DNA of 64,000 nucleotides from Maritalea porphyrae (GTDB lineage: Bacteria > Pseudomonadota > Alphaproteobacteria > Rhizobiales > Devosiaceae): NCBI RefSeq assembly GCF_027213965.1, contig NZ_JAPWGX010000002.1, forward strand, positions 248,001-312,000, read 5' to 3'. The notes below the pieces were generated by a model. That model was not told the DNA's origin, did not search any database, and saw nothing but the letters and a program-made list of their open reading frames with translations. The translations under genes and the position numbers were made by a program. This document shows positions 17,611 through 26,935 of this stretch, piece after piece (positions within the stretch are counted from its first letter, which is position 1; the number at the start of each line of letters is the position of its first letter).

Positions 17611-18630
17611 TTATCTGAACGGTTGCGCATAGAGCAGCCCGCCCTTCTGCCATTGATCATTTAACCCTCTAGAAAGACCAATTGGTGTGCCTTCACCGAT
17701 ATTTCGTTCAAAGACTTCACCGTAGTTGCCAACGCTTTTGATCACCGCAACCACCCAATCGACTTCCAACCCAAGTTGGGTCCCCAGTGCATCTTGCGTC
17801 CCCAACAATCGACCAACATCCCTGTGAACAGTTGTCTTTGCCAACATTTCAACGTTCTTAGATGTAACGTTCAGTTCTTCTGCAACAATGAGCGCATTAA
17901 GGGTCCAGCGCACCAAATTTGTCCACATTTCATCGCCCTCACGCACAACGGGCCCCAAAGGCTCCTTTGAAATGATCTCGGGCAGAATGGTGTGATCACT
18001 TGGGGTTGCCAAAGACGCCCGCGTCGCGGCCAGCGCCGAGGCATCTGCTGTGTAGACGTCGCAGTCACCGCGTCTATAAAGCTCTATTGCTTCTTCAGCG
18101 TCCTTAAAACGTATTGGAAAATAGTGAATTCTTTGAGCCTGGAGGAAATCTGATAAATTGTGTTCTGTGGTGGTATCCACTTGCACACAAATCCGCGCGC
18201 CTTGGAGATCCAAAGCACTATTGATATTTATCCGCTTGGCAATGAGGAATCCTTGGCCGTCAAAATATGAGGTGCCAGCAAAATTCAGTTTGAGTTTGGT
18301 GTCCCGCGAAAATGTCCATGTCGTGTTGCGGGACAGCAGATCAATTTCACCAGATTGCAACGCATCAAACCTTTGCGTAGCGTTCAACGGAATGAAATTC
18401 ACTGCATTGCTGTCTGCAAAAATCGCTGCGGCCACTGCGCGACAAAAATCAACGTCAAAACCAGTCCAGGTGCCATTGGTCTGTTGAATGGCAAATCCGG
18501 GAAGCGACGTATTTACTCCACAAAGCAAATGCCCTCTTTCTCGTACTTGAGAAAGTGTATTTGCCTGCGCAGGCAATATGCACATAATTGCAGAAACGAA
18601 TATGAAGGCTGCACGAAAAAAAGAACGCAT
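17611..18630 (-). CDS. Polar amino-acid binding protein, AapJ/BztA-like (orphan)
   Basis: About 339 residues, solute-binding protein family 3, closest by eye to AapJ/BztA general L-amino-acid binding proteins: LSQVRERGHLLCGVNTSLPGF, then FDVDFCRAVAAAIF, and late GLEVDWVVAVIKSVGNYGEVFERN. A signal peptide covers about residues 1-24. The start is MRSFFRAAF at 18630 (a second in-frame ATG lies two codons earlier). No permease or ATPase gene adjoins it, so it either serves a transporter encoded elsewhere or feeds a sensor. Sequence features at the family positions look intact. Confidence 0.85.
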   Translation of the reverse strand: MRSFFRAAFIFVSAIMCILPAQANTLSQVRERGHLLCGVNTSLPGFAIQQTNGTWTGFDVDFCRAVAAAIFADSNAVNFIPLNATQRFDALQSGEIDLLSRNTTWTFSRDTKLKLNFAGTSYFDGQGFLIAKRININSALDLQGARICVQVDTTTEHNLSDFLQAQRIHYFPIRFKDAEEAIELYRRGDCDVYTADASALAATRASLATPSDHTILPEIISKEPLGPVVREGDEMWTNLVRWTLNALIVAEELNVTSKNVEMLAKTTVHRDVGRLLGTQDALGTQLGLEVDWVVAVIKSVGNYGEVFERNIGEGTPIGLSRGLNDQWQKGGLLYAQPFR

Positions 18631-18753
18631 TACCACTCCGACGTTTTAGATTTTCATTGGGCTCAAGGGATTGGCCAATTCGCCTATCTCAAAACACCGA
18701 ACAGACCACACAATAAGCGCACATGGTTGAGGTATGATTGACGTCCGCCAGAT

Positions 18754-19647
18754 TTAATGGCGATCGATTTGCTTGCGCAGTTCTTCAACAAATTTGCTTG
18801 CCGCCACTGGCAGTGTTCGCTTGTGCAGTTGCCCGACAAACAAAAAACCGGGGTCCAACTCCCCAACGTGTAATGGCACTTTCACCAAGCCTTCGCCAAC
18901 ACCATTTTGATCAGCAAGCGAATAGGAAAAGGCAACGCCGCCATTTTGCCGGGCAATATTTTGAATCAGATTTACATCGTCAGCTTCAACTGCAGGCATA
19001 CAATTAAGGCCCTTCTTAACAGCGGCGGCTTCAATCAACTCCCGCACCCCGTCTCCGCGCGGCGGCAAGATCGCGCCATGTTCCAGGCAATCAACCAACC
19101 GCAGTGCCGGACGCTGAGCCAAGAGATGCTTGGGTGACATGACACAATGTATTTCTTGCTGTGTGTGGATAAGAGTTTGAACATCGGCGAGCCGAAGTGG
19201 TTGAAAAACAAGGGCGATGTCCGCATCAAGACTATGCAATTGTCGCTCGACTTGCGCGCGAGCAAAGGTTTGAATTGCAAAGGTAACGCCGGGGAAATCG
19301 GATCGGTAACTTTGGATGAGGCCGGGCAGTAGATTTGCGCCAATTTCTTTGGTGGTTGCAATGCGCACATGCCCCAATCTCACCCCGGACAAGTCCGCAA
19401 TCCGCGAACGAACCCGTTCAAGATCCGCCATTTGTGCGCGGATATGTTGGATGAATAATTCGCCTGCACTATTGAGCCGCACCCCCAGCGAATGGCGTTC
19501 AAATAACTCGATTCCTAGCTCTTCTTCCACCGTCAGTATCCGTCGGTTCAAAGCTGAAGGTGTAATGGCCAAAGTTTCGGCGGCGGCACGGATCGAGCCC
19601 GCCTTCGCCACAGCATCAATATATTTAAGCGCCAGCATGTGCCGCAT
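18754..19647 (-). CDS. LysR-type transcriptional regulator
   Basis: A 297-residue LysR protein: N-terminal winged helix (YIDAVAKAGSIRAAAETLAITPSALNRRI; the reader should see residues 8-36) and a C-terminal effector-binding domain. It is divergent from the nitrate assimilation operon, separated by 158 bases containing a T-N11-A palindrome. LysR regulators (for example NtcB of cyanobacteria) are known for nitrate assimilation, so control of nrt-nir-nas is a reasonable inference. The adjacent orphan binding-protein gene is an alternative target. Confidence 0.88.
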   Translation of the reverse strand: MRHMLALKYIDAVAKAGSIRAAAETLAITPSALNRRILTVEEELGIELFERHSLGVRLNSAGELFIQHIRAQMADLERVRSRIADLSGVRLGHVRIATTKEIGANLLPGLIQSYRSDFPGVTFAIQTFARAQVERQLHSLDADIALVFQPLRLADVQTLIHTQQEIHCVMSPKHLLAQRPALRLVDCLEHGAILPPRGDGVRELIEAAAVKKGLNCMPAVEADDVNLIQNIARQNGGVAFSYSLADQNGVGEGLVKVPLHVGELDPGFLFVGQLHKRTLPVAASKFVEELRKQIDRH

Positions 19648-19664
19648 AGTTCACCTCGTACAAT

Positions 19665-19685
19665 GTGGTGCATTTTTTGCAACAC
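19665..19685. promoter_or_regulatory. LysR-type operator candidate (T-N11-A palindrome)
   Basis: GTGGTGCA-TTTTT-TGCAACAC is an inverted repeat matching at seven of eight arm positions. Its core, from T at 19669 to A at 19681, is a T-N11-A box (TGCA-N5-TGCA), the hallmark of LysR sites. It is 18 bases upstream of the LysR start and about 120 bases upstream of nrtA, the usual place for an autoregulatory recognition site controlling the divergent operon. Confidence 0.5.
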
Positions 19686-19805
19686 TTAGCGGATTTTTTA
19701 GCAGCATACAACATCACGATCATTTGGCATATTGAATTTAGGTCAACCATACTGACGCGAATGGGTCGAATTCCTCCCCGACATTGACCCCAGAAAGGAC
19801 CGAAA

Positions 19806-21212
19806 TTGACGACCGCGATAACAATGAAGAAATCAATTATCCCCCAACTGACCGCCGCGCTGCTGACCAGCGCCGTTGCGATTTTCAGCCTTAGCACGGA
19901 TGCATTTGCAGACATGCTGGACGTAGAAAAAGACGAGTTGCGGCTCGGTTTCATCAAGCTAACAGACATGGCCCCTTTAGCGATCGCCTATGAAAAAGGC
20001 TATTTCGAAGACGAGGGATTGTTCGTCACGCTTGAACCGCAGGCGAACTGGAAAGTGCTGCTTGATCGCACCATCACAGGTGAGTTGGACGGCGCGCACA
20101 TGTTGGCGGGCCAACCTTTGGCGGCAACCATTGGCTTTGGCACCAAAGCACATATTGTGACCCCCTTCTCTATGGACTTGAACGGCAACGGCATCACTGT
20201 TTCCAATGAGGTTTGGGAATTGATGAAGCCGCATCTTGAATATGACGAAGACGGTAAACCGGTTCACCCGATAAGCGCGGCGGCGCTTAAACCCGTGATC
20301 GAACAGTTTAAGACCGATGGCAAAAGCTTCAACATGGGCATGGTATTCCCCGTGTCTACACACAATTACGAATTGCGCTACTGGCTCGCAGCGGGCGGCA
20401 TTCACCCAGGGTTCTACTCTCCTTCGGATACTTCGGGTCAAATTGACGCTGAAGCTTTGCTTTCAGTCACGCCACCGCCGCAAATGCCCTCAACCTTGGA
20501 AGCGGGCACCATCAACGGCTATTGCGTTGGGGAGCCGTGGAACCAAGCCGCGGTGTTTAAAGGCATCGGCGTGCCCGTAATCACCGACTATGAGATTTGG
20601 AAGAACAACCCAGAAAAAGTCTTCGGCCTCACCAAAGAGTTCACCGAACAATATCCCAACACCACTCTTGCTCTTACAAAAGCATTGATCCGCGCGGCCA
20701 AATGGTTGGACGAAAACGACAATGCCAACCGTGAAGAAGCAGTGGAGATTTTGGCGCGTTCTGAATATGTGGGAGCCGACGCTGAAGTGATCGCCAACTC
20801 GATGACCGGCACATTTGAATATGAAAAAGGCGACAAGCGCGCCGTGCCCGATTTCAACGTGTTCTATCGCTACAATGCCACATACCCTTTCTATTCAGAC
20901 GCTGTTTGGTACCTGACGCAAATGCGCCGCTGGGGCCAAATCGCTGAACAAAAAGACGATGCTTGGTACGACGATGTCGCGAAAAGCGTTTACCGCCCTG
21001 ATATTTATCTAAAAGCCGCCAAAATGCTTTTGGACGAAGGATATGTTGCAGAAGCAGAGGTCCCTTGGGATAGCGACGGCTACAAGGCACCTACCCCAAG
21101 CACCGATATTATCGACGCCATTGCGTTCGATGCGAAACAGCCCAACGCCTACCTTGACAGCTTAAAAATCGGCTTAAAGACCGATCAGCTGGTTGAGGAA
21201 AACGGCAGCTAG
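19806..21212 (+). CDS. nrtA: Nitrate/nitrite ABC transporter substrate-binding protein
   Basis: A 468-residue NrtA/CmpA-family protein. It has a signal peptide ([20 protein letters not shown], cleaved after about DAFA) and the conserved [21 protein letters not shown] opening of the nitrate-binding domain, with [17 protein letters not shown] later. Translation may begin at TTG 19806, which has AAAGGA at the right distance, or at ATG 19824, which begins the signal peptide proper but lacks a ribosome site. It is first in the nitrate assimilation operon and captures nitrate in the periplasm for NrtB and the fused ATPase. Confidence 0.92.
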   Translation: MTTAITMKKSIIPQLTAALLTSAVAIFSLSTDAFADMLDVEKDELRLGFIKLTDMAPLAIAYEKGYFEDEGLFVTLEPQANWKVLLDRTITGELDGAHMLAGQPLAATIGFGTKAHIVTPFSMDLNGNGITVSNEVWELMKPHLEYDEDGKPVHPISAAALKPVIEQFKTDGKSFNMGMVFPVSTHNYELRYWLAAGGIHPGFYSPSDTSGQIDAEALLSVTPPPQMPSTLEAGTINGYCVGEPWNQAAVFKGIGVPVITDYEIWKNNPEKVFGLTKEFTEQYPNTTLALTKALIRAAKWLDENDNANREEAVEILARSEYVGADAEVIANSMTGTFEYEKGDKRAVPDFNVFYRYNATYPFYSDAVWYLTQMRRWGQIAEQKDDAWYDDVAKSVYRPDIYLKAAKMLLDEGYVAEAEVPWDSDGYKAPTPSTDIIDAIAFDAKQPNAYLDSLKIGLKTDQLVEENGS

Positions 21213-21223
21213 GGCAAGGAGGG

Positions 21224-21263
21224 CGCTGGCTGACGGATGGCCCCAAACACCCGTCAGCCAGCG
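21224..21263 (+). terminator. Intercistronic hairpin between nrtA and nrtB
   Basis: A perfect 13-base inverted repeat (CGCTGGCTGACGG at 21224-21236 and its complement at 21251-21263) with a 14-base loop lies in the 77-base gap. No T-run follows. As in the two peptide operons of this window, it probably protects or partly terminates the binding-protein message so that NrtA exceeds the membrane components. Confidence 0.65.
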
Positions 21264-21289
21264 ACATTAATAGAATAAGGTTCGACAAA

Positions 21290-22366
21290 ATGACTGACAT
21301 TTCCACACAACCTGCACGGCCAGAAAACGCTTTTCGCAAAGGCGCTCTTTCTTGGATCAACAAAGCAAGCTCTTGGTTAGAAGCCTTGGGTTTTGCGTGG
21401 TTGACGCCCATCTTGAAAATGGCGGCTGGCGAAAGTCCGCGCGAGCAGTTGCCGATTTTGCGGCAAGTATTGCTCATTCCCCTATTTGGGATCGTGATGT
21501 TTGTCTTGGCTTGGGCTGCATTGGCCCCCACCGTGCAAACCTCGCTTGGTGCGATTCCCGGCCCCTTGCAAGTCGCAGAACAGGCACAGAACCTTTGGGT
21601 GGATCATGTTCGTGAACGCGAAAAAGCAACTGCCTTTTATCAGCGCCAAGATGAGCGCAACGCGAAGCTGATTGCGGATGGAAAGAAAGACAAAGTCAAA
21701 CACCGCACCTATACGGGTAAGCCAACCTATATTGATCAAATACTCACATCATTGATCACCGTCGCGCTTGGTTTCATCATTGCAACCATTATTGCGGTGC
21801 CATTGGGTATTGCGTCTGGTTTGTCGAAAACCTTCAACGGCGCGATCAATCCGTTGATCCAAATATTCAAGCCAGTGTCGCCGCTTGCTTGGTTGCCCAT
21901 TGTGACCATGATCATTTCAGCCACCTATGTGAACCCAGTTGATTGGTTGTCTAAATCACTGGTCACTTCAGCAGTAACCGTGACCCTATGCTCGCTTTGG
22001 CCGACGTTGATCAACACTGCCTTGGGTGTGGCGTCAGTTGATAAAGAACTGATGAATGTGGGCAAGGTGCTGCAACTGCCAACTTACAAAACCATTACAA
22101 AATTGGTTCTGCCTTCTTCTTTGCCGCTGATATTCACCGGACTTCGCTTGTCACTTGGCGTTGGTTGGATGGTTTTGATTGCCGCTGAAATGTTGGCGCA
22201 AAACCCTGGCCTTGGCAAATTCGTTTGGGACGAGTTCCAAAACGGTTCATCGCAGTCATTGGCAAAAATTATGGTTGCTGTTCTGACCATCGGCATCGTT
22301 GGTTTCATGCTCGATCGTTTGATGTTCGCGCTGCAACGCGCCTTCACCTTCTCGGCCAACCGGTAA
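21290..22366 (+). CDS. nrtB: Nitrate ABC transporter permease
   Basis: A 358-residue permease of the NrtB/SsuC/TauC family with C-terminal coupling loop GKVLQLPTYKTITKLVLPSS. It is about 80 residues longer than cyanobacterial NrtB because of an N-terminal cytoplasmic segment (residues about 1-60) and a charged non-membrane insert after the first helix (VREREKATAFYQRQDERN, about residues 104-121, followed by more charged residues). Such long forms are common in alphaproteobacterial nitrate operons. It lies downstream of the nrtA hairpin and ten bases before the ATPase gene. Confidence 0.92.
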   Translation: MTDISTQPARPENAFRKGALSWINKASSWLEALGFAWLTPILKMAAGESPREQLPILRQVLLIPLFGIVMFVLAWAALAPTVQTSLGAIPGPLQVAEQAQNLWVDHVREREKATAFYQRQDERNAKLIADGKKDKVKHRTYTGKPTYIDQILTSLITVALGFIIATIIAVPLGIASGLSKTFNGAINPLIQIFKPVSPLAWLPIVTMIISATYVNPVDWLSKSLVTSAVTVTLCSLWPTLINTALGVASVDKELMNVGKVLQLPTYKTITKLVLPSSLPLIFTGLRLSLGVGWMVLIAAEMLAQNPGLGKFVWDEFQNGSSQSLAKIMVAVLTIGIVGFMLDRLMFALQRAFTFSANR

Positions 22367-22376
22367 GGGGTGAACC

Positions 22377-24134
22377 ATGTCGATTTTAGAAATTTCGAAA
22401 TTGTCAGTGCATTTCGGCGAAGGGGAAAACTGTCAGCGCGTCCTCACTGACATTGACCTTAAGGTCGCCGAGGGAGAATTCATCGCAATCGTTGGGTTCT
22501 CTGGCACTGGCAAAACAACTTTGATCTCTGCGCTTGCTGGTCTGCAAAAACCGACCAGCGGTGGGGTGATTTATCGCGGAAAAGAAATTGATGGGCCGGG
22601 CGCTGAACGCGGCGTGGTATTTCAGTCATATTCGTTGCTGCCTTGGCTCACCGTTGAGGGCAATGTCAGCTTGGCGGTGGATCAAGTGTTCAAAGACAGG
22701 CCAAAAGCTGAACGACAGGAAATCGTTGATCGCTACATTGGCATGGTGGGATTGAGCCACGCTAAAAGCCGAAAGCCTTCGGAACTGTCTGGCGGCATGC
22801 GCCAACGGGTGTCGGTTGCCCGGGCCCTCGCCATGCAACCTGAAATCTTGCTGCTTGATGAACCTTTGTCCGCGCTTGACGCCCTCACCCGCGCCAAACT
22901 GCAAGATGAATTTGCTGACATTTGTCAGCGCGAGAAAAAGACCATCATCTTGATCACCAATGATGTGGATGAAGCCATTTTGTTGGCGGATCGGATTATT
23001 CCGCTCAACCCCGGGCCAAACGCCACCTTGGGCCCGCATTTTGAGGTCGATATTGAGCGCCCGCGCGAACGCACCGCGCTCAATAACGACGAAAGGTTCA
23101 TCAAATTACGCGCAGCGGTAACTGACTATTTGATTACGGTTGGGGCTGAACGTCAGGATGAAGATGGCGAACAAACAATATTGCCTAATATTGAGCCGGT
23201 GCGCCTGGGCAAAAACGAACCCTTGCCAAAAGCTTATGCTGAAATGACCTCTTCCAGCCGCAATGAACGCTATTTGGAGTTTTCGGATCTCACGAAAGTT
23301 TACCCGACGCCCAAAGGCCCGCTTACGGTGGTTGATGGGTTCGACATGAAAATTAAAAAGGGCGAGTTCATCACCCTTATTGGTCACTCTGGGTGTGGCA
23401 AATCTACGGTTTTGTCGATGGCGGCAGGGCTGAACAAAATAACTGAAGGCGGCATAATTTTAGACGGGCACCACATCTCAAGTGCAGGGCCAGACAAAGC
23501 GGTGGTGTTCCAAGCCCCCAACCTGATGCCTTGGCTTACGGCCTACGAGAATGTTGAATTGGGCGTTGATAAAGTCTACCCGAACGCCTGCCGTGCCGAA
23601 CGTCGAGACGTGGTTGAATATTACCTTTCAAAGCTCGGCCTTAAAGACAGCATGTCCCGCTTGGCGGGTGATTTGTCCAACGGCATGAAGCAACGCGTTG
23701 GCATTGCGCGCGCCTTTGCGCTGTCGCCAAAATTGCTTTTGCTCGACGAGCCATTTGGCATGCTCGACAGCCTCACCCGATGGGAGCTGCAAGATGTGTT
23801 GATGGACGTTTGGAAACGCACACAAGTGACCGCGATTTGTGTGACGCACGATGTGGATGAAGCGATTTTGCTCGCTGACCGCGTGGTGATGATGTCGAAC
23901 GGCCCAAACGCCAAAATCGGCAATATCATGGAAGTTGATCTGCCCCGCCCACGCTCCCGCAAGGCCTTGTTGGATCACCCCGATTACTACGCTTATCGCG
24001 AAGAATTGCTCGAGTTCTTGGAAGCCTATGAAGGCGGTGCAGACCCAAGTGAAGAGCAACTAATTGCGATCAAAGAAAAACGCGCCACGCGCATTGCGCG
24101 CCAGCGTGCAGCGTCAACCGTTGCAGCTGAATAG
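22377..24134 (+). CDS. Fused double ATPase of the nitrate ABC transporter (NrtD-NrtC-like)
   Basis: A 585-residue tandem of two ABC ATPase domains. Domain 1 (about 1-260): Walker A GFSGTGKT at 40-47, signature LSGGM at 137-141, Walker B LLLDEPLSAL, and N195 where the switch histidine normally stands (ITND). Domain 2 (about 295-540): Walker A GHSGCGKST near 336, signature LSNGM at 433-437, Walker B LLLDEPFGMLD, switch H491 (VTHD). It replaces the separate NrtC and NrtD subunits of cyanobacteria and lacks the NrtC substrate-binding-like C-terminal domain. The motif differences predict one standard and one degenerate ATP site. Confidence 0.9.
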   Translation: MSILEISKLSVHFGEGENCQRVLTDIDLKVAEGEFIAIVGFSGTGKTTLISALAGLQKPTSGGVIYRGKEIDGPGAERGVVFQSYSLLPWLTVEGNVSLAVDQVFKDRPKAERQEIVDRYIGMVGLSHAKSRKPSELSGGMRQRVSVARALAMQPEILLLDEPLSALDALTRAKLQDEFADICQREKKTIILITNDVDEAILLADRIIPLNPGPNATLGPHFEVDIERPRERTALNNDERFIKLRAAVTDYLITVGAERQDEDGEQTILPNIEPVRLGKNEPLPKAYAEMTSSSRNERYLEFSDLTKVYPTPKGPLTVVDGFDMKIKKGEFITLIGHSGCGKSTVLSMAAGLNKITEGGIILDGHHISSAGPDKAVVFQAPNLMPWLTAYENVELGVDKVYPNACRAERRDVVEYYLSKLGLKDSMSRLAGDLSNGMKQRVGIARAFALSPKLLLLDEPFGMLDSLTRWELQDVLMDVWKRTQVTAICVTHDVDEAILLADRVVMMSNGPNAKIGNIMEVDLPRPRSRKALLDHPDYYAYREELLEFLEAYEGGADPSEEQLIAIKEKRATRIARQRAASTVAAE

Positions 24135-24143
24135 GAGGCAATA

Positions 24144-26594
24144 ATGGAAAAGCAAAAACTCGTCATTATCGGCAATGGCATGGCCCCGGGGCGGATGCTT
24201 GAGCACCTGTTCGACATCTCGCCTGATGCTTATGACGTTACGATTTTTAATGCTGAGCCTCGGGTCAATTATGACCGGATCATGCTCTCTCCTGTTCTCT
24301 CGGGCGAAAAGAGCTTTGAAGAGATCATCATCCATGGAGATGGTTGGTACATCAAGCATAACATCATGCTTTATAAGGGCCACAAGATCATCGAGATTGA
24401 TCGGGAAAACAAAACCGTCACCTCGGATCAATGCACGACCGCGCCTTACGACAAATTGGTGATTGCGACGGGATCTAACCCCTTTATCATCCCCGTCCCC
24501 GGCCACAAATTGCCGGGTGTTTTGTCCTACCGTGACCTTGATGATGTGACCGCCATGATGTTGGCGGCGCAAGCGCGGGACAAGGCGGTGGTGATCGGCG
24601 GCGGGCTACTTGGATTGGAAGCCGCTGCTGGTTTGCAAAACCGGGGTATGGACGTCACCGTGGTGCACTTGATGCCCACTTTGATGGAGCGTCAGCTCGA
24701 CCCTTCTGCTGGCTATCTTTTGCAAAAAGAATTGGAAAGCCGTGGCATAGCGGTAAAAACCAGTTCCAATACGAAATGCATTCTGGGTGACAAAAAAGTA
24801 CAAGGTCTTGAACTTGAGAACGGCGAGGTCATCGACTGCTCGCTAGTTGTAATGGCCGTAGGCATTCGCCCGAACGGCTTTTTGGGCACAGAGGCTGGGC
24901 TTGACGTTAACCGCGGCATTGTTGTGGACAAACAAATGCGCACCAGCGACCCGGACATTTTGTCTCTAGGGGAATGCGCTGAAATTGACGGGCAAGTTTA
25001 TGGACTTGTGGCCCCGCTATACGAAATGGCGCGGATTGCGGCCCATACGCTGAGCGGGGATGATAGCCAATCGTTCCAACACCAAGACACAGCCACAAAA
25101 CTCAAAGTCACTGGCATTGACCTGTTCTCGGTTGGGGATTTTGCAGAAGGTGAGGACCGTGATGAGATCGTGTTGCGGGACGCAAATGCGGGCATCTACA
25201 AACGCGTCATTTTGCAAGACAATAAGATTGTGGGCACCGTTTTATACGGGGAAACAAGCGACGGGGCATGGTTTAACGACCTCAAGAAAAAAGGGACCGA
25301 TGTCTCAGAAATGCGAGACACCTTAATCTTTGGCCAAGCCTATCAAGGTGGGGCCGCAATGGACCCCATGGCGGCCGTTGCAGCGTTGCCCGATGATGCA
25401 GAAATCTGCGGCTGCAATGGCATTTGCAAATCTAAAATCGTCGGCACGATCACTGAAAAAGGCCTAACCACACTTGATGAAGTGCGCGCACATACCAAAG
25501 CCTCTGCGTCTTGTGGCACTTGCACAGGCCTCGTTGAACAATTGATGGCACTAACATTGGGCGATAGCTTTGATGCGAATGCCCAGCAATCTATGTGCAA
25601 ATGCACCGACTTGGGGCATGGCGATGTTCGTCGCCTCATCAAAGCCAAAGAGCTAAAAACCATCCCTGCGGTAATGCAGGAACTGCAATGGAAAACCTCT
25701 TGCGGGTGCGCCAAATGTCGACCAGCGCTCAATTATTATTTGGTGTGCGATTGGCCCGATGTTTATGCGGATGATTATCAGTCGCGCTACATCAACGAGC
25801 GGGTGCACGCCAATATCCAAAAAGATGGCACCTATTCGGTTGTGCCCCGCATGTGGGGCGGCATGACCTCCTCGTCTGAGCTGCGGGCAATCGCTGACGT
25901 CGTAGACAAGTTCGATATTCCAGCCGTCAAGGTTACGGGCGGTCAACGCATTGACATGTTGGGGATCAAAAAACACGACCTGCCTGCTGTTTGGGCTGAT
26001 TTGGGTAAGGCAGGTTTTGTTTCCGGTCAAGCATATGCCAAAGGCTTGCGCACGGTAAAAACCTGCGTTGGCAGTGACTGGTGTCGGTTCGGCACACAAG
26101 ACAGCACGGGTTTGGGCATCAAACTTGAAAAGTTCATGTGGGGGTCTTGGACCCCTGCAAAACTCAAGCTCGCGGTTTCTGGTTGCCCGCGCAATTGCGC
26201 TGAGGCCACCTGCAAAGATATCGGCATCATCTGCGTCGATAGCGGATACGAAATCCACTTTGCAGGCGCTGCTGGGTTGGACATCAAGGGCACACAAGTG
26301 TTGGGCAATGTCTTAAGTGAAAATGAGGCACTGGAACATGTGGTGGCCTTGACCCAAATGTATCGCGAGCAAGGTTTCTATCTTGAACGGATATACAAAT
26401 GGGCTGCGCGGATCGGGCTTGATGAAATTCGCCAGCAAATCATGGAAAACGACGAACGGCGCAAAGACTATTTCGACCGTTTTGTGTTCAGCCAAAAATT
26501 CGCCCAAGTCGACCCATGGTCCGAGCGTGTTTCGGGCAAGGACAAACATGAGTTCAACCCTTTGGCCACACTAGATTTGGAGGCGGCAGAATGA
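24144..26594 (+). CDS. nirB: Assimilatory nitrite reductase [NAD(P)H], large subunit
   Basis: An 816-residue NirB that reduces nitrite to ammonia in the cytoplasm. In order: FAD/NAD(P)-binding oxidoreductase (start KLVIIGNGMAPGRMLE; second nucleotide fold AVVIGGGLLGLEAAAG), a BFD-like [2Fe-2S] domain (CGCNGICKSK to CGTC, about 420-465), the nitrite/sulfite reductase ferredoxin-like half-domain, and the siroheme/[4Fe-4S] domain with CVGSDWCRFG near 640 and SGCPRNCAE near 678. AGGAGG lies seven bases before the ATG. The nirD gene overlaps its end by four bases. Siroheme supply is presumably aided by the CysG-like gene at the end of the operon. Confidence 0.95.
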   Translation: MEKQKLVIIGNGMAPGRMLEHLFDISPDAYDVTIFNAEPRVNYDRIMLSPVLSGEKSFEEIIIHGDGWYIKHNIMLYKGHKIIEIDRENKTVTSDQCTTAPYDKLVIATGSNPFIIPVPGHKLPGVLSYRDLDDVTAMMLAAQARDKAVVIGGGLLGLEAAAGLQNRGMDVTVVHLMPTLMERQLDPSAGYLLQKELESRGIAVKTSSNTKCILGDKKVQGLELENGEVIDCSLVVMAVGIRPNGFLGTEAGLDVNRGIVVDKQMRTSDPDILSLGECAEIDGQVYGLVAPLYEMARIAAHTLSGDDSQSFQHQDTATKLKVTGIDLFSVGDFAEGEDRDEIVLRDANAGIYKRVILQDNKIVGTVLYGETSDGAWFNDLKKKGTDVSEMRDTLIFGQAYQGGAAMDPMAAVAALPDDAEICGCNGICKSKIVGTITEKGLTTLDEVRAHTKASASCGTCTGLVEQLMALTLGDSFDANAQQSMCKCTDLGHGDVRRLIKAKELKTIPAVMQELQWKTSCGCAKCRPALNYYLVCDWPDVYADDYQSRYINERVHANIQKDGTYSVVPRMWGGMTSSSELRAIADVVDKFDIPAVKVTGGQRIDMLGIKKHDLPAVWADLGKAGFVSGQAYAKGLRTVKTCVGSDWCRFGTQDSTGLGIKLEKFMWGSWTPAKLKLAVSGCPRNCAEATCKDIGIICVDSGYEIHFAGAAGLDIKGTQVLGNVLSENEALEHVVALTQMYREQGFYLERIYKWAARIGLDEIRQQIMENDERRKDYFDRFVFSQKFAQVDPWSERVSGKDKHEFNPLATLDLEAAE

Positions 26595-26935
26595 GTGCTG
26601 TATCCCTTGCTATGTCTCAATCCCTTGTTGACGTCGGCGCGATCGACGACGTGCCACAAAGGGGCGCACGCTGTGTCAAAAAGGGCGATCGCACTATCGC
26701 AATTTTCCGCACACAAGATGATCAGTTCTTCGCGCTTGAAGACAAATGTCCGCATAAAAATGGGCCCCTAAGCCAAGGCATTGTGCATGATGGCTGCGTC
26801 ACCTGCCCCCTGCACAATTGGGTGATTTCACTCAGTTCCGGCCAAGCCCAGGGGGCTGACGAAGGGGAAACCCGCACCTTCACCGTTGAGGTGCGTGATG
26901 GTCGTTTGTTGCTGGATTTGGAGGAAATGGCCTAA
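26591..26935 (+). CDS. nirD: Assimilatory nitrite reductase small subunit, Rieske-type
   Basis: A 114-residue NirD. Unlike NirD forms that have lost the cluster ligands, this one keeps a full Rieske set: KCPHKNG (Cys-x-His) and CPLHNW (Cys-x2-His), so a [2Fe-2S] centre is possible. The ATG overlaps the nirB stop (ATGA), and its own stop overlaps the nasA start (TAATG), showing tight coupling of the three subunits. Confidence 0.93.
   Translation: MSAVSLAMSQSLVDVGAIDDVPQRGARCVKKGDRTIAIFRTQDDQFFALEDKCPHKNGPLSQGIVHDGCVTCPLHNWVISLSSGQAQGADEGETRTFTVEVRDGRLLLDLEEMA

Noticed and set aside
19728-19745. Sigma-54 promoter (TGGCATATTGAATTT) before nrtA
   Set aside because: The -24-like TGGCA is present but the -12 TTGCA element is missing at the required spacing.
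25653-26297. 214-codon frame antisense to nirB
   Set aside because: It lies wholly inside the conserved siroheme domain coding region of nirB.
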